Assembly (NCBI GenBank): GCA_017541465.1
Contig: JAFXYZ010000065.1
Coordinates: forward strand, 1-64,000
DNA length: 64,000 nucleotides
Source: a bacterium
Lineage (GTDB): Bacteria; Cyanobacteriota; Vampirovibrionia; Gastranaerophilales; Gastranaerophilaceae
Direction: 5' to 3'
Positions within the stretch are counted from its first letter, which is position 1. Each line of letters begins with the position of its first letter. A model generated the notes under the pieces. That model was not told where the DNA came from. It saw nothing but the letters and a program-made list of their open reading frames with translations, and did not search any database. The translations under genes were made by a program, and so were the position numbers. Positions 54,534 through 62,906 of the stretch are shown in pieces.

Positions 54534-54632
54534 TTCATCATCCCAATTAATGTAAAAAAGAAATACATATTTGTACTTCAGATAATTTTATTATAAACTA
54601 AAATTGTAGATTTTATACAAGAAGATTTTTAT

Positions 54633-55601
54633 ATGGATAACATTTTTCACAAAATCAGTAATTCACAAAACATTATTTTCGGCATAGGAATTTTGATTTA
54701 TATCATTTGCCTTTTTACAATAACGGATATTGCGCTGATGTTCTTTGCAACTTACGTTGTATCCTGCGCACTTAATCCTATTGTCGATAAACTGGAAAAG
54801 AAATGCAACAGAAAAATTGCAGCAACAATAGTCTTTAGCGCATTTATATGCGGTATATTACTTATGTTTCTTCCTATTATAATTATCGGAGGGAAAGAAA
54901 TTGCACACCTGGCGGGACAATACCCTCAATATGTTGATATGGTAAAAGATTACATCACTACTTCACCCGTTGTTCAGGATTTTGCAAACTCGGGAGGTCT
55001 GCTTGCCTCCATAACAAGTATTTCAAAAGGCGGAATATATTTGTTTGTTGCCTTAGTTTTTACCTATTTCTTTATGGTTGACAGGGAATTAATTTTAAAC
55101 ACCTATTTGAGATTTTTCCCCAAGAAATCAAGAGAAAAAATGAGAGAGTTATTCTTTATATCGGAACAAAAGCTCAGCAGATTTGTTTCAGGTCAGTTTA
55201 TAGCATCTGCAAGTGTCGGATTGATAATGATTATAGGTTTACTTTTATTAAAGGTTAATTCAGCCGTAGTATTGGGCTGTATTTGCGCAGTTTTGGATAT
55301 TATCCCTATTGTAGGTCCTGCCATAGCTTTGGTGGTATGTCTTGCAGTTGTTTATAAATTAGGCTGGACAGTTATTATTCTGACAGGCATTATCTTTGCT
55401 ATCGCACAATTTGCGGAAAATAACTTTGTTAAGCCTTATGTATTCGGTAAATTTATGGATTTACATCCTATTGTTATTTATATATTCTTATTTATCTGCG
55501 CAAAATACTTTGGTGTAGTCGGCGCAATATTTGCACCAGCTATAGCCGCAGATGCCTGCGTAATAATTGAAGAATTATATTTAAAGAGTATGGATGAATA
55601 G
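54633..55601 (+). CDS. AI-2E/PerM-family membrane permease
   Basis: 322 residues, eight membrane helices: two close together at 13-52, one near 65, an amphipathic segment, then a C-terminal block. Family markers are YFFMVDRELILNTYLRFFPKKSREK, EQKLSRFVSGQF and the loop LDIIPIVGPAIALVVCLAV. Members export small molecules or act as Na+/H+ antiporters; no member-specific substrate can be given. It is the first of three plus-strand envelope genes, divergent from the AsmA-like operon. Confidence 0.88.
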   Translation: MDNIFHKISNSQNIIFGIGILIYIICLFTITDIALMFFATYVVSCALNPIVDKLEKKCNRKIAATIVFSAFICGILLMFLPIIIIGGKEIAHLAGQYPQYVDMVKDYITTSPVVQDFANSGGLLASITSISKGGIYLFVALVFTYFFMVDRELILNTYLRFFPKKSREKMRELFFISEQKLSRFVSGQFIASASVGLIMIIGLLLLKVNSAVVLGCICAVLDIIPIVGPAIALVVCLAVVYKLGWTVIILTGIIFAIAQFAENNFVKPYVFGKFMDLHPIVIYIFLFICAKYFGVVGAIFAPAIAADACVIIEELYLKSMDE

Positions 55602-55631
55602 TTTAGAGATAAAAATGAAGGTTGGGAAGAA

Positions 55632-56678
55632 ATGAAGAAATTTTTTAGACTTTTAGTATTTGTAATAGTAGTCGGCTTTGCAAATTCAGGCATTGTTTCA
55701 GCGGAAATGACCAAAAATTTTTACGGCTATCAGGTTAAGGACGTAAACATCAGACAGCTTAAATACGAAATAGACACTGCTATTGAGGCATATAAGGGCG
55801 AGGACAAATTCAACCCGCTCGAAAATGTTGAGAACGCTTATATTTATACTGACGCAAACAGCACATATTTTGTAAAATTATACCCTTCAAAACAAAATAC
55901 GGATATTTATGTTGTTTCAAACGAAAAATACAATGTTGAAAAAAATGAGTTAACAGATTTGCTCACCTACTGGAATTATAAATTCTCAAAATTAGATGAT
56001 AAAGACGCGCTTAAAGAATATCAGTTTGATTTCTATGCCCTGGCAAGAAAACAGAGATTAGGAAACTTCTATATTTCGCCTGATTTAGTAAAACCTTTAA
56101 AAACAGGTATGGCAAAAGTCAATAACCGTATGGCAAAAGACAATAAAAAAACATCGGTATTCCCTTATACACCGGATACTGAGCCTATCAATCTTGATTG
56201 CGTTGATTCGACAAGCTATTATGATGAAAATGCAAAAATCAATATTGTAGAAAATGAATACAGACTAAAACAAAAAGAAAATAAATATGTCCATGCTTAT
56301 GAATATATTTTAACGAATAAGAACAGTTCAAAAGCAACAATTACTGCAACCAGCGAAAGACTTGCAGCCCTCAAAGACGTAACTACAGAAGCATTTGTTG
56401 ATTTAGACAGGCTTGATTTAATTGATACCGTAGGAACTTTTCCTCCTGTATTACTTTTAACGGCAGGTACATCAGCACTTCTGAGTGTTCCTAACTGGGT
56501 AAGGTTAGCAAGAATAACGGCTGAATCAAAGAGATTTTCAAATGCACTTCCCGAAAATTTCGAGCTTAAACCTCTCGGTGAGATGAGAATTTTGGTTCTT
56601 AAATATAAAGATAACCCAAAACCCCTCAATTTTGACATTAAATTTGCTGACGGAAAATCTTATAAAATTACTTACTAA
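55632..56678 (+). CDS. Secreted hypothetical protein, 348 residues
   Basis: Residues 1-24 are a signal peptide (ends SGIVSAE). The body is alpha/beta mixed with many Lys and Tyr; no known motif. Residues about 250-300 contain a hydrophobic stretch IDTVGTFPPVLLLTAGTSALLSVPNW that may be a membrane-associated helix, and the tail PLNFDIKFADGKSYKITY is beta-rich. GGAAG is placed four bases before the ATG. It is 30 bases after perM and 38 before the next secreted protein, so probably transcribed together with both. Not recognised. Confidence 0.68.
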   Translation: MKKFFRLLVFVIVVGFANSGIVSAEMTKNFYGYQVKDVNIRQLKYEIDTAIEAYKGEDKFNPLENVENAYIYTDANSTYFVKLYPSKQNTDIYVVSNEKYNVEKNELTDLLTYWNYKFSKLDDKDALKEYQFDFYALARKQRLGNFYISPDLVKPLKTGMAKVNNRMAKDNKKTSVFPYTPDTEPINLDCVDSTSYYDENAKINIVENEYRLKQKENKYVHAYEYILTNKNSSKATITATSERLAALKDVTTEAFVDLDRLDLIDTVGTFPPVLLLTAGTSALLSVPNWVRLARITAESKRFSNALPENFELKPLGEMRILVLKYKDNPKPLNFDIKFADGKSYKITY

Positions 56679-56716
56679 ATATTACAATTATCGTAGAATT
56701 AAAATGGTGTAAAGAT

Positions 56717-57871
56717 ATGAGAAAAATTAGTTTATTTATTTTAGTTTTATTTTTAACATGTTCTTGTGCGTTTGCCGACCAGAACATCAGCTTTGTTTAC
56801 ATAAACGGCTCAAACAACAACAATGAAAAAATGGCAAACTGGTTCGATAAGGGTGTCAGAAACCTTCATAAGGTTTTGAGGAAAAAATTCCTTACGAATG
56901 AAACAATACAGAAGTATTACAAGGCAGAAGGCACTACACTCAATATTAAAGAAGAGCCTGTCATCTTTTTCTGGGGTAATCAGAGCAAACAGGATTTGGA
57001 TTACGTCAAAAATCAAATCGAGCTTTCAAAGGCAGTCAGCTCTTCAGGCGCTTATTTGGTAAGAAACCTGTTTTCCACCTGTATTCACGATGCTATCTGG
57101 GTTCAAAAGCCCCAGCACATGATTCCGATACTTGATCAACTCAATGAAGTAGTAAAGGAAGAAGCTGATAACGGCAACAGTGTTGTATTATACGGATATT
57201 CCGCAGGAACATTTATTACTTATGAATATTTGTTCAGAAACCTCAGATATATTAACCTTGAAAAAATGTTTGAGAATTATAATGCGGACAAAGAATTTTT
57301 GAAATTTGTCAAAAAGAATCCCAGGCAGAACACCTGTATTTCAGCCCTGCTTGAAAATCATTCAAATATCGGTACAATTTCTCAGACAGGAAAGTTTATA
57401 TTAAACCAGGATATTAAACAATTAAAAGCTAATTACTTAAAAATTGATGATTATACAAACATGGTTTGCGCGCCTGAAGGCAAAGTTGTCGGTGTAGTCA
57501 ATTATGCAAGCCCTCTGCCTCTGTTCTATTCTAATCTGGCAGATGACGACTATGACCAGAATTATGCCGGTACGGAAATGATAAAGTATATAATGGAGAA
57601 CGGAATCTTCTTTATGACAATAAACTTCAGAGAAGATCCTCTCGGCATTCCGACAAGCACTAACCTGAAAATCAGTGAGATACAAACCATTTTGAATACA
57701 GACCTCAAAGATCCTCAGGGCTTAATTTACGATAACTCGGGTGTATGGTCAAAAAGGCCGTTCCCGATGGCACATACATCTTACTGGAAAGCCAAAAATA
57801 CTTTTGCAAAAGCAATAGTAAATACCTTCATCAACGGCTATAAATACCAGTATGGTGAAGATAAAAAATAA
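56717..57871 (+). CDS. Secreted alpha/beta-hydrolase-like protein
   Basis: 384 residues. Signal peptide at residues 1-20 (ends CAFA, after which DQNISFVYINGSNN begins); the Cys-rich LTCSC is not a proper lipobox. The first strand and turn, FVYINGSNNNNEKM, and the nucleophile elbow with Ser162 in GYSAG are typical of lipase/esterase-type alpha/beta hydrolases, and VVLYGYSAGTFITYEYLF is the helix after the nucleophile. The acid and histidine could not be fixed; HTSYW near the C-terminus is a candidate His. Ends 71 bases before tRNA-Ser. Family call moderate. Confidence 0.7.
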   Translation: MRKISLFILVLFLTCSCAFADQNISFVYINGSNNNNEKMANWFDKGVRNLHKVLRKKFLTNETIQKYYKAEGTTLNIKEEPVIFFWGNQSKQDLDYVKNQIELSKAVSSSGAYLVRNLFSTCIHDAIWVQKPQHMIPILDQLNEVVKEEADNGNSVVLYGYSAGTFITYEYLFRNLRYINLEKMFENYNADKEFLKFVKKNPRQNTCISALLENHSNIGTISQTGKFILNQDIKQLKANYLKIDDYTNMVCAPEGKVVGVVNYASPLPLFYSNLADDDYDQNYAGTEMIKYIMENGIFFMTINFREDPLGIPTSTNLKISEIQTILNTDLKDPQGLIYDNSGVWSKRPFPMAHTSYWKAKNTFAKAIVNTFINGYKYQYGEDKK

Positions 57872-57942
57872 TCTTTACTTTTGAATACTCTTCTTATAGA
57901 ATAAGTAAGAGGTTAGAAAAACCTTATATATAAACCAAAAAT

Positions 57943-58029
57943 GGAGAGGTGTCCGAGTGGTTTAAGGTGCAAACCTGGAACGTTTGTGTGGGGGCAACTT
58001 CACCGCGGGTTCGAATCCCGCCTTCTCCG
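57943..58029 (+). tRNA. tRNA-Ser (anticodon GGA)
   Basis: 87 bases with a long variable arm (TGTGGGGGCAACTTCACCG). GGAGAGG pairs with CTTCTCC, D arm GTCCGAGTGG..., anticodon loop CTGGAAC in stem CAAAC/GTTTG, T arm GGGTTCGAATCCC. Discriminator G, no encoded CCA, followed by eight T acting as terminator. Reads UCC and UCU. Confidence 0.97.
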
Positions 58030-58062
58030 TTTTTTTTATTGTAAATTGAAAATTGAGAACAG
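58014..58062 (+). repeat. Direct repeat A: tRNA-Ser 3' end plus AT-rich tail
   Basis: The last 16 bases of tRNA-Ser (AATCCCGCCTTCTCCG) followed by T8 and an AT-rich tail ending GAAAATTGAGAACAG. The same string recurs at 58212-58262. This layout resembles attL/attR left by an element that integrates at a tRNA 3' end. Confidence 0.75.
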
Positions 58063-58211
58063 GGATGAGAACACGCACCAAACGAAGTTTGGTCAAGGGT
58101 TCGAGCGAAATTCCGTACGAACGAAGCGAAGCGAGTTCGGGTAGCGAGTGCGAAGTTGACGACAACGAAGTGAAGTCAACGACAGCAACGAGCGCAAAGG
58201 AATTTCAAGAC
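58063..58211. other. Hairpin-rich insert between the tRNA-Ser 3'-end repeats
   Basis: About 150 bases, richer in G+C than the flanks, full of inverted repeats: CCAAAC/GTTTGG (58078-58083 with 58087-58092), GTTGAC/GTCAAC (58155-58160 with 58175-58180) and an outer GAAATTCC/GGAATTTC (58107-58114 with 58199-58206). The core repeats the CGAAGCGAAGCGAG pattern. It has stop-free frames on both strands by composition only; I do not regard them as genes. Confidence 0.6.
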
Positions 58212-58262
58212 AATCCCGCCTTCTCCGTTTTTTTTTAATTGAAAATTGAAAATTGAGAACAG
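58212..58262 (+). repeat. Direct repeat B: second copy of the tRNA-Ser 3' end
   Basis: AATCCCGCCTTCTCCG at 58212-58227 is identical to the tRNA-Ser 3' end; nine T and an AT-rich tail with one extra GAAAATT unit follow, ending GAGAACAG just before the next gene. It is 198 bases from copy A. Confidence 0.75.
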
Positions 58263-58264
58263 CA

Positions 58265-58792
58265 GTGAGCAATAAAGATACAGATATTAATTTAAACAAT
58301 AACAACAATCAAAACACGGTTTCAGAAGATACGAAGGAAATACTTAAAGGAAAGAGAAATAACAGTCTTTTCAACATCCTTCTTATGTTACTTATGATAC
58401 TCATCCTTTATTACATCACTTGTGTCTTAATCGTAAAAGATGAGTTTATATGCAATAATAACAATATTTGCACATATAAATCATGCGGAATTTTTGATAA
58501 TCCCATAATACAAAAGGAATTTCAGAGAGGGCGCTACAGCCTGTATGTGATAAACCGCCCGAAGAAAAATTCTCAGGGTTCTGAGGAAGCGATATACATT
58601 GTAGCTTTTTCAAAATCAGATGAAACAGAGGTTAATAAAGACACCTTCAAAATGTTTGAAGATGCTGCACACGACAAAAACGAAGCAATAAACAAAACCA
58701 CTTACAGACAACCGAATTTAGCTGCAGGGATATTGTTAATTGTAGTATTATTAGGCGGAATTATTTATTTTATAAGAAGAAAAATGGAATAA
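58265..58792 (+). CDS. Two-helix membrane protein, hypothetical
   Basis: The start is uncertain: GTG 58265 (176 residues) is preferred because TTG 58253 lies inside the repeat. The N-terminal 30 residues are Asn-rich and polar, helix 1 is about 40-60 (LFNILLMLLMILILYYITCVL), an extracytoplasmic domain of about 90 residues contains the cysteines in CNNNNICTYKSC, and helix 2 with a basic tail (IYFIRRKME) closes the protein. The repeat next to the tRNA abuts its 5' end, so its promoter region may have been rearranged. Not recognised. Confidence 0.62.
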   Translation: MSNKDTDINLNNNNNQNTVSEDTKEILKGKRNNSLFNILLMLLMILILYYITCVLIVKDEFICNNNNICTYKSCGIFDNPIIQKEFQRGRYSLYVINRPKKNSQGSEEAIYIVAFSKSDETEVNKDTFKMFEDAAHDKNEAINKTTYRQPNLAAGILLIVVLLGGIIYFIRRKME

Positions 58793-58821
58793 GAAACAGG
58801 AATTACAGAAATAAATCGGAA

Positions 58822-60138
58822 TTAATGATTTTTCTTCCACTCTTTAATCTGCTCTAATCTTGTTTTATATTTAACCTCAAACCCCTGCTCTGTAGGAATA
58901 TAATATTCTCTGCCAACAAGAGAATCAGGAAGACACTGCATACTCGTCATTTTTTCCTCGTAATCGTGGGCATACTGATAGCCTTTTCCGTAATCGAGCT
59001 CCTTCATGAGCTTTGTCGGGGCATTTCTGATAACAAGAGGAACAGGCTCGGCTATTGAGTTTCTCGCATCTGAGGCCGCCTTCATATACGCAACCTCCAT
59101 AGCATTTGATTTTGGCGCCATAGCCATATATATAACGGCTTCTGTCAGATGAACGTTGCATTCGGGCATACCTATAAAATGACAAGCCTGATAAGCTGCA
59201 ACCGCAATTTCAAGCGCCCTCGGATCAGCTAACCCGACGTCCTCAGCGGCAAATCTTGTTACCCTTCTTGCAATATAGATAGGATCTTCACCTGACTCAA
59301 GCATTCTTGCGAGCCAGTAAACCGCGGCATCAGGATCTGAGTTTCTCATCGATTTATGAAGCGCAGAGATAATGTTATAATGCTCTTCCCCGTTTTTATC
59401 ATATAAAAGCGACTTTTTAGAAATACACTGCTCTAGAATTTCTTTTGTAACCTTAATAACCCCATCATTATCAACATCACTGTTTAAAACGACCATTTCA
59501 AGAGTAGAAAGGGCATTTCTTGCGTCACCGTTGGCAAATTTAGCGATAGCGGTAAGAGCTTCATCGTCCACCTCAACCTTTTCGTTTCCAAACCCGCGTT
59601 CATCAGTTATGGCACGTTTTAAAAGAGAAACCAAATCTTCCGTTTCAAGCGGTTTAAAAACGAAAACCTTACAACGTGAAAGAAGAGCGGAGTTGATTTC
59701 AAAAGAAGGATTTTCGGTCGTTGCGCCAATTAAAATAATACTGCCCTTTTCAACAAACGGCAAAAAAGCATCCTGCTGGGCTTTATTAAACCTGTGGATT
59801 TCATCAACAAACACAATGGTTTTCTGACCGAATTTTCTGTTAGTTTCAGCCTGCTCCATAACAAGCTTAATCTCTTTTATACCGCTTGTAACGGCTGAAA
59901 AATCGATAAACTGAGAGTTTGTTTTGTTTGCAATAATTCGCGCAAGAGTGGTTTTGCCTATCCCCGGATTGCCCCAGAAAATGATTGAAGTTATATTGTC
60001 GTTTTCGATTAACTTTCTTAAAACTCTGCCTTCCCCGAGAAGATGCTTCTGACCGACAAACTCATCTAAATCCCTCGGACGAAGCCTGGAGGGAAGAGGT
60101 TGGTTTTTATCATTTTCAAACAAAGAATTTTGTTCCAT
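58822..60138 (-). CDS. rarA: Replication-associated recombination protein A (AAA+)
   Basis: 438 residues, the normal RarA/MgsA length. Start LFENDKNQPLPSRLRPRDLDEFVGQKHLLG, Walker A GNPGIGKTT, Walker B FVDEIHRF, sensor TTENPSFEINSALLSR, and the C-terminal tetramerisation region with NGDARNALSTLE and YGKGYQYAHDYE are all typical. It acts on stalled replication forks with SSB. GAGG before the ATG. It follows the YbaK-type gene by three bases, in one operon. Confidence 0.96.
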   Translation of the reverse strand: MEQNSLFENDKNQPLPSRLRPRDLDEFVGQKHLLGEGRVLRKLIENDNITSIIFWGNPGIGKTTLARIIANKTNSQFIDFSAVTSGIKEIKLVMEQAETNRKFGQKTIVFVDEIHRFNKAQQDAFLPFVEKGSIILIGATTENPSFEINSALLSRCKVFVFKPLETEDLVSLLKRAITDERGFGNEKVEVDDEALTAIAKFANGDARNALSTLEMVVLNSDVDNDGVIKVTKEILEQCISKKSLLYDKNGEEHYNIISALHKSMRNSDPDAAVYWLARMLESGEDPIYIARRVTRFAAEDVGLADPRALEIAVAAYQACHFIGMPECNVHLTEAVIYMAMAPKSNAMEVAYMKAASDARNSIAEPVPLVIRNAPTKLMKELDYGKGYQYAHDYEEKMTSMQCLPDSLVGREYYIPTEQGFEVKYKTRLEQIKEWKKNH

Positions 60139-60141
60139 AAG

Positions 60142-60624
60142 TTAGACCTCAGCGGGAATTTTTTCTTTGCTGACATCTATCCAGGAGAGCGAATTTGAAT
60201 ATTTTTCAAGTTCATTAATATTGAGTTCAATAGCACTGTTTGAACTTCCGCAGGCAGGAAAAACCGTATCATACTTTTTAAGAGAAACATCAAGATAGAC
60301 ATCGACACCATCGTTAATGCCAAACGGACATACACCGCCGATATTATGTCCGATGAGAGAAGAAACCTCTTCAGGTGAAAGCATTTTGGCTTTTGAATGG
60401 AAATATTCTTTATATTTTTTATTGTCAATTCTCGCTTCACCGCTGAACAAAATCAAAAGGGGTTTATCGTCAATTTTAAAAGACAGGGTTTTAGCGATTC
60501 GGTCGGGCTCGCAATTAAGAGCTTTTGCGGCAAGCTCAACCGTGGCACTCGAAACATCAAATTCCATTATTCTTTCTTCAATTCCGAACTGTTTAAAATA
60601 TTCTCTTACCTTATCAACAGACAT
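60142..60624 (-). CDS. YbaK/EbsC-type aminoacyl-tRNA deacylase
   Basis: 160 residues, the YbaK domain alone. The helix-loop ELAAKALNCEPDRIAKTLSFKIDDKPLLILFSG includes the conserved lysine (KTL) that binds the CCA end; IGHNIGGVCPFGI and VFPACGSSNSAIELN are also typical. The family hydrolyses mis-charged tRNA (Cys-tRNA-Pro or others). This shorter branch, found in gut bacteria, resembles the PrdX/YbaK group; the exact substrate is not certain. AGGG is 11 bases before the ATG. Upstream gene of rarA. Confidence 0.88.
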   Translation of the reverse strand: MSVDKVREYFKQFGIEERIMEFDVSSATVELAAKALNCEPDRIAKTLSFKIDDKPLLILFSGEARIDNKKYKEYFHSKAKMLSPEEVSSLIGHNIGGVCPFGINDGVDVYLDVSLKKYDTVFPACGSSNSAIELNINELEKYSNSLSWIDVSKEKIPAEV

Positions 60625-60671
60625 AATATATTTCCCTGATTTTCTATTTATAATATAATTATACAGGAAAC

Positions 60672-61436
60672 ATGATAACAGGCGGAATTATGATTAAAAA
60701 TTCGGTAATTTCTGAAGAAATAATAAACATAAGGTACTCAGACATTGATTTTGATAAGAGTTTAAAAATGTTTTCACTTTTAAACTTTTTTCAGGATATT
60801 GCAAGCGATAATGCGGAAAAATTTGGCTTCGGCTATTCTTATATCCACCCTAAAAACTTAATGTGGGTACTTTTAAAATACAGAATAGAGTTTGACGAAT
60901 ACCCCTCTGACGTTCAGCAGGTAAAACTGATAACAGAACCGAGAGGCTGCAACAGATTATTTGCCTATCGTAATTTTGAACTAAGATGCGCCGATAAAAG
61001 GCTCGCAAGAGCATCCAGCACCTGGGCACTTGTTGACTATAACACAATGGAAATCGCTAACTGCGACAAGGTTTTTGAAACAAATGAGCTAATGACTAAG
61101 TTTGAACCCGTTGAAGGTGATTTAAAATACAACAAAATTCCCCCGATGACCAGCACTGATCACAGGGAAGAATTTAAAGTCAGATACAACGACATTGACG
61201 TTAATATGCACGCAAACAATGCAAACTACATCGTCTGGGCACTGGAGCCCCTTCCTCTTGAATTTAAGACGGCGCACAAGCTAAAAAATGTCGATATGGT
61301 TTATAAAAAAGAGATTAAATACGGAGCGGAATTAATCTCAGAAGTACAAATAACCGAAGATAACAAAACACTCCACAGGCTCAAAAACAAAGCAACAAAC
61401 GATGATTTATGCCTCGTTCAGTGCGAATGGATATAA
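60672..61436 (+). CDS. Acyl-ACP thioesterase (double hot-dog fold)
   Basis: 254 residues. ATG 60672 has AGGA five bases upstream; ATG 60690 with GGCGGA is also possible and would make it six residues shorter. Two hot-dog domains: the first around NFFQDIASDNAEKFGFG, the second with RYNDIDVNMHANNANYIVWALE, the conserved catalytic region of FatA/TesA-like enzymes (N-x-H-x-N-N-x-x-Y). It releases fatty acids from ACP, setting chain length for membrane or export. Divergent from ybaK with 47 bases between. Confidence 0.9.
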   Translation: MITGGIMIKNSVISEEIINIRYSDIDFDKSLKMFSLLNFFQDIASDNAEKFGFGYSYIHPKNLMWVLLKYRIEFDEYPSDVQQVKLITEPRGCNRLFAYRNFELRCADKRLARASSTWALVDYNTMEIANCDKVFETNELMTKFEPVEGDLKYNKIPPMTSTDHREEFKVRYNDIDVNMHANNANYIVWALEPLPLEFKTAHKLKNVDMVYKKEIKYGAELISEVQITEDNKTLHRLKNKATNDDLCLVQCEWI

Positions 61437-61440
61437 CAAA

Positions 61441-61472
61441 AAAAGAAGCAGCTCTCAAGGTTGAGAACTGCT
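61441..61472. terminator. Bidirectional terminator of convergent genes
   Basis: AGCAGCTCTCAA pairs with TTGAGAACTGCT (61447-61458 with 61461-61472), one mismatch. A run of A on the left acts as T run for the minus strand and TTT for the plus side, ending the thioesterase and the 265-residue gene. Confidence 0.8.
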
Positions 61473-61497
61473 CTTTCAGTTTATATGAATACAATTT

Positions 61498-62295
61498 TTA
61501 GCTGTACATATCGATTATATCAACAGCATCTTCTTCGTTGTATAAATCATAGCTCTTTTCGATGTTTTCCGCTAAGTTTGAATCCTGCGCATATTCGGGG
61601 TATTTTTCCTTTAAGACGTTAGTAACGGATTTTGCGGAATCTGCGCTCATAACGGCTTCAACGAATTTTGCTGCAGCACTCATATCATCGAATTTTGAAT
61701 TGTGAACAAGTTCGGACAGTGTCTGAAGAGCTGCACCGTTAGTGTTACCGCAGTCAATTTCGTCCTGAGCGGCATTTGCCAGTCTTTGGGCTGCTTTTCC
61801 GAGAATTGAATTTTTAAACTCACCGCTGAGCTCGTGGTCTAAAGTTTCAATTAACTTATCCTGCTCGCCTGTGCCGTATCTCTGGTTATATAAATTAACG
61901 ATTTTGGCAAAATCGCTGTCTGAAATTTCATTATTGGATATAAGTTTATCAAGCTGTTCGCTGTTTGTGTCACGACCGTCAGTGTCGTCCTTCATCGCCT
62001 GGCGAAGTTCGAGAGTGTATCTTTTCAACTCATCGTTGGAAAGTTCTTTTTCCTGAATTTCATGTTCTTCTTCGCGCTCAGCCTGTTCTTTTTCAAGACG
62101 AGCCTGTTCTTCGCGTTTTTCTTTTGCTTCTTCAGCACGTTCTCTTTCGCGCTCGGCCTTTTCGGCAGCACGTTCTGCCTTAGCTTTTTGAAGCTCGGAC
62201 ATTTTGTCCATCGGTGTTAAATCTTCGTCGTTTTCTTCCTCTGCAATGTTGGTTGATAAGCCAATCAGATGGGGGATTCCTCCAAGTAAACTCAC
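61498..62295 (-). CDS. Charged-helix hypothetical protein, 265 residues
   Basis: GTG start with GAGG six bases upstream. Residues 1-14 are hydrophobic (MSLLGGIPHLIGLS), not a Sec signal. Residues 27-90 are almost only E, K, R, A and Q and would form a long single helix or coiled coil. The remaining 175 residues are acidic helical repeats, e.g. NDELKRYTLELRQAMKDD, AAQRLANAAQDEIDCG, and YNEEDAVDIIDMYS. It has the same leader-like brevity and acidic C-terminus as the other lineage-specific proteins here. No known domain recognised; likely a structural or effector-like protein. Confidence 0.62.
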   Translation of the reverse strand: MSLLGGIPHLIGLSTNIAEEENDEDLTPMDKMSELQKAKAERAAEKAERERERAEEAKEKREEQARLEKEQAEREEEHEIQEKELSNDELKRYTLELRQAMKDDTDGRDTNSEQLDKLISNNEISDSDFAKIVNLYNQRYGTGEQDKLIETLDHELSGEFKNSILGKAAQRLANAAQDEIDCGNTNGAALQTLSELVHNSKFDDMSAAAKFVEAVMSADSAKSVTNVLKEKYPEYAQDSNLAENIEKSYDLYNEEDAVDIIDMYS

Positions 62296-62390
62296 AATAA
62301 TCCTCGCATTCTATATTTGTGCCTTATATATATAAAGTGTATATTTTTGTAAAAATTGCTTAATTTTATTGTGAAAAGAATATTTAACTT

Positions 62391-62419
62391 AACAAATTGT
62401 AACAATATAGCAATTTGTT
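62391..62419. promoter_or_regulatory. Inverted repeat upstream of the 265-residue gene
   Basis: AACAAATTG and CAATTTGTT (62391-62399 with 62411-62419) form a nine-base-pair palindrome with an 11-base spacer, 96 bases before the GTG start and 39 bases after the next gene's stop. No T run; an operator is possible. Confidence 0.3.
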
Positions 62420-62457
62420 GAAATCATTCGATATGAAGTCAGTTTAAACAGAAATAA

Positions 62458-62832
62458 TTATGTTGTAACATTAAAATCTTCAGAGGAGGAAATAACCATT
62501 TCTGCATTTCTTGCACTTTGGGTGCTTGCATCGAAAAATCTGGTCGAGGTTTTGTTTAACCTGGGTTGTTTAAAGGTTGAGAGAACTTCTCTTTTCGGGG
62601 TATCTTTTCTTACGACCTTGGCTTTTAATCTGGGGAATAAAACTCCTGTTTTATCAACAATTACATCAACATGCTGAGTCGAGGAAAGGTCGCGTTTAAA
62701 CTGTTCGGCACAGGATACAAAATTATCTGCACGATCCTTCGAGACATTGCTTGATGTCTTGATAATCTGTTGGACACCTTTATCTGTGAAAATAGCAGCC
62801 ATTCCAAAACTTACAGGGCGAATATTCATCAT
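62458..62832 (-). CDS. Hypothetical protein with N-terminal VSFG tag
   Basis: 124 residues; two consecutive ATG codons with AAGGAT upstream. The start is MMNIRPVSFGMAAIF, in which VSFG resembles VSFKG near the N-terminus of the 818-residue protein. The middle contains VDVIVDKTGVLFPRLKAKVV, with a possible small beta-sheet, and the C-terminus is Ser/Asn rich. No signal peptide, no membrane helix, no known domain. It stands alone between two genes of different direction. Confidence 0.62.
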   Translation of the reverse strand: MMNIRPVSFGMAAIFTDKGVQQIIKTSSNVSKDRADNFVSCAEQFKRDLSSTQHVDVIVDKTGVLFPRLKAKVVRKDTPKREVLSTFKQPRLNKTSTRFFDASTQSARNAEMVISSSEDFNVTT

Positions 62833-62871
62833 TTTATCCTTATTTTTAAAATTATATCAGAATTAAAACCT

Positions 62872-62900
62872 CTGAATATTTTTTTTGCGCATGGTAAGAT
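62872..62900 (+). promoter_or_regulatory. Promoter of the acyltransferase gene, probably leaderless
   Basis: CTGAAT (62872-62877), 17 bases, then an extended -10 (TGGTAAGAT, 62892-62900). The ATG at 62907 comes six bases later, and no Shine-Dalgarno lies between. Confidence 0.5.
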
Positions 62901-62906
62901 AGAGTA

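Noticed and set aside
58093-58308. Open frames on both strands across the insert after tRNA-Ser
   Set aside because: They come from the stop-poor CGAAGCGAAG composition and the tRNA 3'-end repeats; no start signals or protein-like sequence.
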